Source of the DNA: Marinirhabdus sp963799365
GTDB lineage: Bacteria; Bacteroidota; Bacteroidia; Flavobacteriales; Flavobacteriaceae
Length of the DNA stretch: 64,000 nt
Assembly: GCA_963799365.1 (NCBI GenBank)
Contig: CAWCWV010000001.1
Location: 186,001 to 250,000, forward strand
Direction of reading: 5' to 3'
Shown here: in pieces, positions 36,558 through 44,214 of the stretch
Layout: each line of letters begins with the position of its first letter
How positions within the stretch are numbered: position 1 is the stretch's first letter
Program-made: the position numbers and the translations under genes
Notes under the pieces: model-generated
Database searches by the model: none
What the model was told of the DNA's origin: nothing
Seen by the model: only the letters and a program-made list of their open reading frames with translations

Positions 36558-37088
36558 ATGAAATTATTATTCTTACCAATGCTTTTTATAACTTTAATAA
36601 GCTATTCCCAACACCAAAAAGGAAACTGGAACGCCTCCGCCGCTATTTCCCCCTATCCCATAGAAGTAAATGGTGAAAACGATTTTGGAGTTTTGGGAAT
36701 TGGGACTCTGGAATTTTTTATTTCGGAGAAAGTTTCGTTTTCAGGTTCTTTTTTTACTTCTAATAACGATCTATTTAAAAATGACAGCGATTTGAAATTA
36801 CGCTCTTACGGATTTATTCCAGCCGTTCAATATTATTTTTGGAACAAAGAAAAGTTTGCTGTGTACGCCCAAGCAGGCTATGGTTTTGGGTTTAAAAGCG
36901 ACGAACGCACCAACTTAGATAATGAGGCATTGCGACTTTACAATCTAGGCGCTGGTGCAAAATACCATCTTTCAGAAAAATGGTTTGTAAGTTTGCTATT
37001 GCCGTACTTTAACGCCAAGGACATTACAATTAATCGAGACGAAGCTTCGGGAGTAGCCGTGTTTCTTGGAGCCGGGATACAATTGTAA
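36558..37088 (+). CDS. Small outer-membrane beta-barrel protein
   Basis: Protein of 176 residues with a signal peptide ('LLFLPMLFITLISYSQ') and alternating hydrophobic strands, ending in an aromatic-poor 'FLGAGIQL' strand. Spans such as 'KFAVYAQAGYGFGF' and 'ALRLYNLGAGAKYHLSEKWF' are typical of eight-stranded OmpX/OmpA-like barrels of the Bacteroidota outer-membrane beta-barrel group. Function unknown. It is 18 bases ahead of the lipoprotein gene. Confidence 0.8.
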   Translation: MKLLFLPMLFITLISYSQHQKGNWNASAAISPYPIEVNGENDFGVLGIGTLEFFISEKVSFSGSFFTSNNDLFKNDSDLKLRSYGFIPAVQYYFWNKEKFAVYAQAGYGFGFKSDERTNLDNEALRLYNLGAGAKYHLSEKWFVSLLLPYFNAKDITINRDEASGVAVFLGAGIQL

Positions 37089-37106
37089 TCATCCATAATT
37101 CAAAAT

Positions 37107-37628
37107 ATGAATTCAATAAAAAAATTATTTTCTTTTGGTTGTCTGTCATTTCTACTATTGAGCTTTTATAACTGTGGAAGTGGAAACACTAACGATTCAT
37201 ACATTGTTCTAGAGCAATATCCTCCCTTTCAAGTAGAGGCAGCCTCTTATCAAAAATGGGTTGCAGGTACCCCTGAAGGAGGTGGAGGTGTCACCGTTTT
37301 TATAAATTTTAGTAACATCCAGCAAGGGGTAGTTTTTAAGGAAATCTACTTTAGGGATAAGAATACAGAAGTAGTTGCATCAGCTGCTGTTCGAGTACAA
37401 TATGTGGGCTATTTCAAAAATGAATCCAAAAGGGATGTAATTATGGATAGCAATTCTATAAATGAAGCTGCCAATACACCCCCTAAAAAAAGCCCTTTTC
37501 AGCTAGAAGATGATGAAGCGGTCATAAGCTACAAATTCAATGGGGAAATAGCTTATTTTAAAATTGAAAAGCTAGAACAAAAAGAAATATTAGCCTATCC
37601 CGCGAGCAATCCCAAGGGTGACAATTAA
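37107..37628 (+). CDS. Lipoprotein of unknown function
   Basis: Protein of 173 residues. The signal peptide ends in a lipobox-like 'LLSFYNCGSGN' with cysteine at residue 23. The mature part is a single beta-rich domain with 'GGGGVTVFINFSNIQQGVVF' and 'EAVISYKFNGEIAYFKIEK'. I recall no named family. It lies between the beta-barrel gene and the second flippase and may be in one operon with either. Confidence 0.75.
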   Translation: MNSIKKLFSFGCLSFLLLSFYNCGSGNTNDSYIVLEQYPPFQVEAASYQKWVAGTPEGGGGVTVFINFSNIQQGVVFKEIYFRDKNTEVVASAAVRVQYVGYFKNESKRDVIMDSNSINEAANTPPKKSPFQLEDDEAVISYKFNGEIAYFKIEKLEQKEILAYPASNPKGDN

Positions 37629-37661
37629 ATTCTATACTTTTAGGCGATAATTTTACTACTA

Positions 37662-39122
37662 TTGAGCGTATTCAAAAAACTTTTTCAACAAACTTTTATT
37701 TATGGCCTAGCCACGGTGCTTCCGCGTGCGTTGGCAATAGTACTGGTACCGCTCTATACATCGGTAATGGCGCCAGCTTCATTTGGTGTTTACGCTACCT
37801 TAATGTCTTACATTATTTTAGGAAACGTATTGCTTTCCTACGGAATGGAAACGGCTTTTTTCCGCTTTATTAACAAACACGCAGACCAGAAAAAGACGGT
37901 AGAGTCCACGGTGCTTACGTCGCTCACTTCAACAGCTTTGTTATTTTTGGTTGTGACTTTATTATTCCGGGAACAGATTGCAACTACAATAGAATTTAAA
38001 GTTGAGTATGTTACATATGCATTGCTTATTTTAGTATTGGACGCGTTGGTGGTATTACCTTTTGCCTGGTTTCGGGCCAATGAACGGCCTATGCGCTACG
38101 CTAGTATTAAAATTTTAAATGTCTGTATCAATCTTGGATGTAATCTCTTTTTCTTTTTACTGCTTCCTTCATTGATAAATGAAACTTCAGGCTCTTTTTG
38201 GAACAGTATTTACACCGAAGAAAATAAAGTAGTATATGTTTTTATCTCGAATGTAATCGCAAGCGGACTTACGTTATTACTACTCCTTCCCTTATACTTC
38301 AAAATCGGATTTAGTTTCAATAAAAAACTGTGGAAACAAATGCTGAAATATGCCTTCCCGGTGCTAATTGCAGGAATCGCATTCAGTATCAACGAAGCCT
38401 TCGATAAAATTATGCTGAAATATTTGCTCCCCGAGAATATTGCAGAAACCGAAATAGGGGTCTACGCGGCCTGTTACAAACTAGGCGTTTTTATGACACT
38501 TTTCGCAACTGCATTCCGATTGGGAATTGAACCATTTTTCTTTAACTACGCCAAAGAAGCAAATGCAAAAAAAACCTACGCTACTATTACGAAGTATTTC
38601 TCCATTTTTGGGAGTGTTATTTTGCTAGTCGTTATTGTTTATATAGACCTTTTCAAAGAAATTCTAATTAAAGACGCTCAATATTGGGTAGCACTTTCAA
38701 TAGTACCCATTATTTTATTGGCCAATCTTTGTTTGGGGATTTACCATAACCTTTCGGTATGGTATAAAGTGACCGATATGACAAGGTTTGGGGCCTATAT
38801 TTCGATAGTCGGAGCTATTTTGACGCTGGTATTAAACTACGTTTTAATCCCTATAATGAGTTATATGGGATCGGCTTTAGCAACGTTGGCTGCCTACGGG
38901 ACTATGATGCTGTTATCTTATTTCTTCGGAAGAAAATACTATCCAATTCCTTATGACCTCAAAAAAATTGTAGGGTATTTAGTGCTTTCAGTACTATTTT
39001 CGGCCATAGCATTTTATGGTTTTGATAGTAATCTCGCTATTGGAACTGCGTTATTATTGGTATTTTTGTTACTCATATTCTTTTTAGAAAAAAAGAACTT
39101 GAAACGTATTATAAGTAAATAA
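37662..39122 (+). CDS. Polysaccharide flippase (Wzx/MATE type), complete
   Basis: Membrane protein of 486 residues with about fourteen helices. The start is TTG 37662 (SVFKKLFQQTF); no ATG is available in frame. The N-terminus 'FIYGLATVLPRALAIVLVPL' and 'YAFPVLIAGIAFSINEAFDK' are family hallmarks. It is in the same superfamily as the partial gene at 1 but only distantly similar. It is next to dut and a nucleotidyltransferase rather than glycosyltransferases, so its substrate is unclear. Confidence 0.88.
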   Translation: MSVFKKLFQQTFIYGLATVLPRALAIVLVPLYTSVMAPASFGVYATLMSYIILGNVLLSYGMETAFFRFINKHADQKKTVESTVLTSLTSTALLFLVVTLLFREQIATTIEFKVEYVTYALLILVLDALVVLPFAWFRANERPMRYASIKILNVCINLGCNLFFFLLLPSLINETSGSFWNSIYTEENKVVYVFISNVIASGLTLLLLLPLYFKIGFSFNKKLWKQMLKYAFPVLIAGIAFSINEAFDKIMLKYLLPENIAETEIGVYAACYKLGVFMTLFATAFRLGIEPFFFNYAKEANAKKTYATITKYFSIFGSVILLVVIVYIDLFKEILIKDAQYWVALSIVPIILLANLCLGIYHNLSVWYKVTDMTRFGAYISIVGAILTLVLNYVLIPIMSYMGSALATLAAYGTMMLLSYFFGRKYYPIPYDLKKIVGYLVLSVLFSAIAFYGFDSNLAIGTALLLVFLLLIFFLEKKNLKRIISK

Positions 39123-39131
39123 ACCTTTCCG

Positions 39132-39155
39132 CAAACTTAGCGGAGCCGAAGTATG
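39132..39155 (+). repeat. Covarying hairpin element, copy 4 (overlaps dut start)
   Basis: Arms CAAACT and AGTATG (5 of 6 pairs) enclose TAGCGGAGCCGA. The 3' arm contains the ATG of dut at 39153-39155. Confidence 0.65.
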
Positions 39156-39590
39156 ACCTACATAAAAATAATAAACAAATCCAACCACCCACTCCCAAGT
39201 TATGAAACCATAGCGAGTGCAGGGATGGACATTCGCGCCAGTGTAACGGAACCCTCCACCTTAAAACCGTTGCAACGAGCTATTGTAAAAACAGGTCTTT
39301 ACATAGAATTGCCCATAGGTTTTGAAGCACAAGTACGTCCAAGAAGTGGTCTTGCAGCCAAAAAAGGGATTACCGTTTTAAACAGCCCAGGAACCATAGA
39401 TGCAGACTATCGCGGGGAAATTGGCGTTATCCTAGTGAATCTTTCTAATGAAGATTTTACCATTGAAAATGGCGAACGCATTGCTCAATTGGTCATCGCC
39501 AAGCACGAACGTGCCGTTTTTGAGGAAGTAACCGAACTATCTGAAACCTCAAGAGGTGCTGGTGGTTTTGGGAGTACAGGCACAAAATAA
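39153..39590 (+). CDS. dut: dUTP diphosphatase
   Basis: Trimeric nucleotide pyrophosphatase of 145 residues that hydrolyses dUTP to dUMP and keeps uracil out of DNA. All five motifs are visible: 'SAGMDIRASV', 'VRPRSGLAAKKGI', 'NSPGTIDADYRGEIGVI', 'NGERIAQLVI' and the C-terminal 'RGAGGFGSTG'. Its start codon is inside the arm of a hairpin repeat. Length is normal. Confidence 0.97.
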   Translation: MTYIKIINKSNHPLPSYETIASAGMDIRASVTEPSTLKPLQRAIVKTGLYIELPIGFEAQVRPRSGLAAKKGITVLNSPGTIDADYRGEIGVILVNLSNEDFTIENGERIAQLVIAKHERAVFEEVTELSETSRGAGGFGSTGTK

Positions 39591-39617
39591 ATAAATGTTG
39601 TTAATTAATAAATACCG

Positions 39618-39641
39618 CATATTGAGCGGAGTCGAAATATG
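39618..39641 (+). repeat. Covarying hairpin element, copy 5 (overlaps next start codon)
   Basis: Arms CATATT and AATATG (6 perfect pairs) enclose GAGCGGAGTCGA. The 3' arm contains the ATG (39639-39641) of the nucleotidyltransferase gene, so the hairpin would occlude the start. Confidence 0.75.
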
Positions 39642-40655
39642 AAGATCATAGTCCCAATGGCAGGCCGCGGAAGTCGCCTTCGTCCACATACCTTAACCAT
39701 TCCAAAACCGCTTATTCCAGTAGCAGGCAAACCCATTGTGCACCGATTGGTAGCAGATATCGCTGGCGTGTTGAATGAAGATATAGATGAAATCGCCTTT
39801 ATTCTGGGGGACCCGGCATTTTTTGGTGATGATGTTGTGGAAAGCTTACAAGAACTGGCACGAGAGCTAGGTGCAAAACCAAGTATTTATCGTCAGTTAG
39901 ATCCAAAAGGGACCGGTCACGCTATTATGTGCGCCGAACCCTCCTTAAGTGGTCCAGCAGTAATTGCCTATGCAGATACTTTGATTAGAGCCGATTTTGA
40001 CCTAGACAAAGACGCCGATGCCGTTATCTGGACCAAAAAAGTAAAAAATCCAGAAGCCTATGGTGTGGTTAATTTGAATGTAAAGGATGAAATCATCGAG
40101 CTAGTTGAAAAACCTGAAATTTTTGTAAGCGATCAAGCCGTTATTGGTATTTACTATTTTAAAGACGTAGGTGTTCTTAAAAAAGAATTACAGTATGTGC
40201 TGGATAACAATATCATAAATGGCGGTGAATATCAAATAAATGATGGTATTAAACGAATGATGGCCACTGGAAAAATTTTTAAAACCGGAACCGTTAGCGA
40301 ATGGATGGACTGTGGGAACAAAGAAGTAACAGTAGAAACCAACAGACGCATGTTAGGGTTTTTGGCTGAAGCCAATGAACCTTTGATTTCAGATAACATA
40401 ACGAAAGAAAATTCAAAAATTATCGAACCTTGCTTTATAGCCGAAGGTGTTGTCCTCAAAAATAGTACTGTAGGCCCTTTTGTCTCAATTGGTCAAGGCA
40501 CAACACTAGAAGATAGCACCGTTAAAAATAGTATAATCCAAACACACTCAATACTTAAAAATGCTACCTTAGACAACGCAATGATAGGGAATCACGCACA
40601 TTTTGACGGTAATTTTACTAATATAAGTATCGGGGATTATTCGCAGTTAAAATAG
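39639..40655 (+). CDS. Sugar-phosphate nucleotidyltransferase with left-handed beta-helix tail
   Basis: Protein of 338 residues. The N-terminal domain has the NTP-binding start 'MAGRGSRLRPHTLTIPKPLI', then 'GTGHAIMCAE', 'YADTLIRADFDLD' and 'EWMDCGNKE'. The C-terminal 80 residues form a hexapeptide-like helix ('VVLKNSTVGPFVSIGQGTTL'). This is the glucose-1-phosphate thymidylyl/uridylyl/mannose-1-phosphate type. The nucleotide and sugar cannot be fixed by reading. It follows dut by 48 bases. Confidence 0.87.
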   Translation: MKIIVPMAGRGSRLRPHTLTIPKPLIPVAGKPIVHRLVADIAGVLNEDIDEIAFILGDPAFFGDDVVESLQELARELGAKPSIYRQLDPKGTGHAIMCAEPSLSGPAVIAYADTLIRADFDLDKDADAVIWTKKVKNPEAYGVVNLNVKDEIIELVEKPEIFVSDQAVIGIYYFKDVGVLKKELQYVLDNNIINGGEYQINDGIKRMMATGKIFKTGTVSEWMDCGNKEVTVETNRRMLGFLAEANEPLISDNITKENSKIIEPCFIAEGVVLKNSTVGPFVSIGQGTTLEDSTVKNSIIQTHSILKNATLDNAMIGNHAHFDGNFTNISIGDYSQLK

Positions 40656-40741
40656 TTTAATTAAATAAATGAATCACTCTCCCTCTGGGAGAGTCGAACA
40701 TGCGAGTTTTTCGCGAAGCAGGTTTCAGTGAGGGACTTTTT

Positions 40742-42132
40742 ATGAAAATAACATTAACAATACTATTATTTTTCTCTTCGGAATCCTCTTTTCCGTCACG
40801 AACACCTATGCCCAAAATGATAATAATCCAGACCAAGACAGCGCAACAGTGAACGAAGATCTTGGAACGGTGACAGATGCCTTTCAGGAAAATTTCTTTG
40901 AAGCCTTAAAACAAAAAGGAATTGAAAATTATGAATTAGCATTAGAAGCATTAACACGCGCCGAAAGAGCTGCTAATGGAAACACAGAAAATATAGCAGT
41001 TGTTAATTTTGAAAAAGGAAAAAATCTAGCTGCATTAAAAAGGTATAATGAAGCAGAAGCGAATTTTAATTTGGTTTTAAGTTTACAGCCTGCCAATATT
41101 GATGTGCAAGAAGCCTTGTACGATGTGTATTACGAAACTAAGGAATACGAAAAGGCGATTCCGCTTGTAAGGAAGCTTATAAAAAAAGATGAAGATTATA
41201 AAGAAGACCTTGTGAACCTTTACAACAGGACCAAAGAATACGATAAAGCGTTGGAGCTTTTGGACGAGTTGGACGATGCCTGGGGAGAAAGCACGTATAG
41301 AAATGCTTTGAGAAGAAATATTTATAAAGTAACTGGTAACAGTGAGGGTGCTATCACGAACCTCCTTGATAAGATTGATGAAAACCCGGAAAACGAACAG
41401 GATTATCTCAACTTAATATTCTTGTATAGCGAAGAAAACAACAATGAAAAAGCTTTCGAAACGGCAAAAGAATTACTAAAAAACCAACCAAAAAGCCAGT
41501 TAGTGCATTTGGCATTGTACAAGTTTTATCTGGATGCGGGAGAAAAAGAAGAGGCCTTTAAATCTATGGATATTGTTTTTAATTCGTCCAAAATTGAAAA
41601 AGAAAGTAAGTATAAAGTCCTGGCAGATTTTATAGGTTTTGTAAATGAAAACCCGGCGTATGAAGCCAATGTAGACAAAGTAGTCGCCTCTTTTAATAAT
41701 GATGGTTCTGGCGAAGTGTATGAAACACTTGGAGCATATTATGCTTCCAAAGGCAAGAAAGATGTCGCCCTTACATTTTATAAAAAAGGTATAAAATTGG
41801 ATAGCGATAATTATAGCTTGTTAAAGAATACATTATTGTTACAAATAGACCTTCAGAAAAACACCGAAGCTGCTAACTTAAGCGAAGAAGCTTTGGCAAC
41901 CTTTCCAGCCCAAGCATTTTTATATTTATTGAATGGTGTTGCGAATAACCGCTTAGGAAAACCAGATATTGCGATTGAAAGCTTGGAAACAGGATTAGAT
42001 TTTTTATTGGACGATCCACGAGTAGAACGCGATTTTTATGATCAATTACGCACGGCTTATGAAGCCAAAGGAGATGCTGGCAAAGCAGCATCTTTTAAAT
42101 TAAAAGCAGCTCAAATCAAGCTAGATAACTAA
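40742..42132 (+). CDS. Exported TPR protein, frameshifted within its signal peptide
   Basis: The body is a chain of TPR-like repeats (for example 'NFEKGKNLAALKRYNEAEAN', 'LGAYYASKGKKDVALTFYKK') over about 420 residues. From GTG 40849 no signal peptide is present. However, the same frame upstream reads 'FLFGILFSVTNTYAQNDNN', a signal core and cleavage site, while its ATG (40742, MKITLTILLFF) lies one base out of frame. Adding one T to the T run near 40770 restores a full signal peptide. Probable exported protein acting with the DUF4292 lipoprotein and the EnvC-like gene behind it. The break may be an assembly error. Confidence 0.75.
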
Positions 42133-42133
42133 T

Positions 42134-42898
42134 ATGAATAAACCCCTTTTATTAGCACTTTTCATATTGTTTATAGTTTCTTGTAAAGGAACCAAAACAG
42201 TAACTGGCAGTGCCGAAGACCTTACAGTTAAAAACATTGTAAAGTCCCATGATGCAGCAATGCCCGACTTTAACACACTAGCCGCCAGAATTTATGTGGT
42301 GTACGAAGACGATACAAAACAACAGAGTATTACCGTGAGCCTTCGAATGGAAAAGGATAAAGTAATCTGGATGAAAGCTTCTTTAATAGGCTTCACCATT
42401 GCCAAAGCTAAAATTACTCCAGATCGCGTGAGCTATTATGAAACGGTTGGCGGCACTTATTTTGATGGGGATTTTAGTATACTAAGTGATTGGTTGGGTA
42501 CCGAAATAGACTTCAAAAAAGCACAAGCCATTTTATTGGGACAGAGTATTTTTCCTATTGGCAACGGGCAATATACTTCGGATATACAGGGAGCTAACTA
42601 CAAATTGCAACCTAAGACACAGCCTTTCGATTTTATTCACTCTTTGTTATTGCTTTCTAATAACTTCAAAATAGCTTCAGAAACACTTTCGCAGCCTTCT
42701 GAAGGGAGGATTTTGACCATTCGGTACGAAGACTATCAAACTATTGAGGGTGGTTTATATCCTTCAGAAATACACGTGACAGCTTCAGAAAAAGACAGCA
42801 CGACCAAAATAGATCTCACATACCGAAAGATTGAACCCAATGTTTCCATTAATTTTCCGTTTGACATACCAGACGGTTATTCTGAAATGAAATTGTAA
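42134..42898 (+). CDS. DUF4292 lipoprotein
   Basis: Lipoprotein of 254 residues with the lipobox 'LFIVSCKGT' and a single beta-rich domain: 'FNTLAARIYVVYEDD', 'VIWMKASLIGFTIAKAKITP' and 'FDGDFSILSDWLGTEIDFKK'. This matches the Bacteroidota DUF4292 family, a LolA/LppX-like fold by resemblance. It lies between the TPR gene (1 base gap) and the EnvC-like gene (1 base overlap, TAATG), so the three are one operon. Confidence 0.85.
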   Translation: MNKPLLLALFILFIVSCKGTKTVTGSAEDLTVKNIVKSHDAAMPDFNTLAARIYVVYEDDTKQQSITVSLRMEKDKVIWMKASLIGFTIAKAKITPDRVSYYETVGGTYFDGDFSILSDWLGTEIDFKKAQAILLGQSIFPIGNGQYTSDIQGANYKLQPKTQPFDFIHSLLLLSNNFKIASETLSQPSEGRILTIRYEDYQTIEGGLYPSEIHVTASEKDSTTKIDLTYRKIEPNVSINFPFDIPDGYSEMKL

Positions 42899-44148
42899 TG
42901 CACAAAAAACTGCCCTTTTTACTGGCCTTATTTTGTTTCTTCTTGTTCACTGCGGAAGGTTTTTCGCAATCTAAAAAGCAACAAGAACTAGAGGAACAAA
43001 GACAATCTTTGCTGAAGGAAATTCAACAAATCAATTCACTTTTGTTTAAAACAAGAGGAGAGAAGAAGTCGGTGTTAACCCAAGTGGAAGATTTGGACCA
43101 ACGTATTAACACTACTGAAAACTTAATAAAAATTACCAACAGACAGGCTAACTTATTAACGCGAGAAATAAACGACAACCTCAATAAAATTGACAACCTA
43201 CGCACCGAACTCACTGATCTAAAAGAAGACTACGCAGCGATGATTAAAAAATCGTATAAGAGCAAATCTGAGCAAAGCAGAGTAATGTTTTTACTGTCTT
43301 CAGAAAATTTTTTGCAGGCTTACAAACGCTTGCAGTATATGAAACAATACACCAAATACCGAAAGCAACAAGGGGAATCCATCAAAGAAAAGACGGAATT
43401 ACTGAAGATTTTAAATACAGATTTATTAGTTCAAAAAGAGAAGAAAAATCAATTAATTGAAGATAATAAACGAACTAAAATTCAGCTGACCAAAGAACGT
43501 GGGAATCAGCAAGAATTAATTGCATCTCTTAAAAAGGACGAAGGCAATTTTGCTAGCCAGATAAGAACGAAGCAAAAAGCAGCCGATGCCATAGATCGAG
43601 CGATAGAAAAAATTATCGCTGAAGCTATTGCCGCCTCTAACAAAGCAGCCGAAAAAGATAATCCAACTGGAAATACAGTGGGAAAAGTATCTTCAAGTTT
43701 TGCAATGAATGCGGAAGCAACCGCATTGGCAGCTAATTTTACCGCTAACAAAGGGAAACTACCTTGGCCTATTACCAAAGGGGGGGTTGTGGTAAGTAAT
43801 TATGGAAGGCATCGTCATCCACAGTTTCCAAATGTAGAGGTGTATAATAGTGGTGTTGAAATAGTAACCGACAGTGGAGCAAAAGCCAGAGCTGTTTTCG
43901 AAGGTACTGTTCTTAGTATTTATCAGCAAACTGGACCAAAGCGTAGCGTAATGGTTCAACATGGTAATTATATCTCGGTTTATAATAACTTGATAAATCT
44001 TTTAGTAAAGAAAGGAGATAAGGTAAGCACAAAGCAAGAATTAGGAACTGTTTACGAAAATCCTGCCACAGGAAAAACTATTTTAAAATTTGTGATTACA
44101 CAAAACAGTACAAGGTTAAACCCAGCGGATTGGATTTACAAGATGTAA
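42898..44148 (+). CDS. EnvC-like murein hydrolase activator (M23 domain)
   Basis: Periplasmic protein of 416 residues. Signal peptide ending 'FTAEGFSQSKKQ', then two coiled coils (about residues 25-110 and 160-250) and a C-terminal M23/LytM domain ('PWPITKGGVVVSNYGRHRHP', 'GAKARAVFEGTVLSI', 'VMVQHGNYISVYNNL'). The usual zinc ligand pattern is changed: 'RHRHPQFPN' lacks the ordinary HxxxD set, as in EnvC and NlpD, which activate amidases rather than cut. Role in septal peptidoglycan splitting is inferred. Confidence 0.9.
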   Translation: MHKKLPFLLALFCFFLFTAEGFSQSKKQQELEEQRQSLLKEIQQINSLLFKTRGEKKSVLTQVEDLDQRINTTENLIKITNRQANLLTREINDNLNKIDNLRTELTDLKEDYAAMIKKSYKSKSEQSRVMFLLSSENFLQAYKRLQYMKQYTKYRKQQGESIKEKTELLKILNTDLLVQKEKKNQLIEDNKRTKIQLTKERGNQQELIASLKKDEGNFASQIRTKQKAADAIDRAIEKIIAEAIAASNKAAEKDNPTGNTVGKVSSSFAMNAEATALAANFTANKGKLPWPITKGGVVVSNYGRHRHPQFPNVEVYNSGVEIVTDSGAKARAVFEGTVLSIYQQTGPKRSVMVQHGNYISVYNNLINLLVKKGDKVSTKQELGTVYENPATGKTILKFVITQNSTRLNPADWIYKM

Positions 44149-44169
44149 ACTTTAAAAAGAACAATAAAT

Positions 44170-44199
44170 AAAAAGTCCCAGCGTTGCCGGGACTTTTTT
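44170..44199. terminator. Bidirectional rho-independent terminator
   Basis: AAAAAGTCCC (44170-44179) pairs with GGGACTTTTT (44189-44198) around a 9-base loop, with A and T runs on both sides. It serves the envC-like operon and the convergent subtilase gene. Confidence 0.88.
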
Positions 44200-44214
44200 A
44201 ATAAGTAGCATTTG

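Noticed and set aside
37664..37675. GAGCGTATTCAA at the flippase start as a further hairpin copy
   Set aside because: Ten of twelve core bases match, but the arms are not complementary and the codons fit the conserved flippase N-terminus.
40677..40693. Perfect hairpin CTCTCCC-tct-GGGAGAG ahead of the TPR gene as a terminator
   Set aside because: No T run follows; it may be a structured leader or a common intergenic palindrome, but support is thin.
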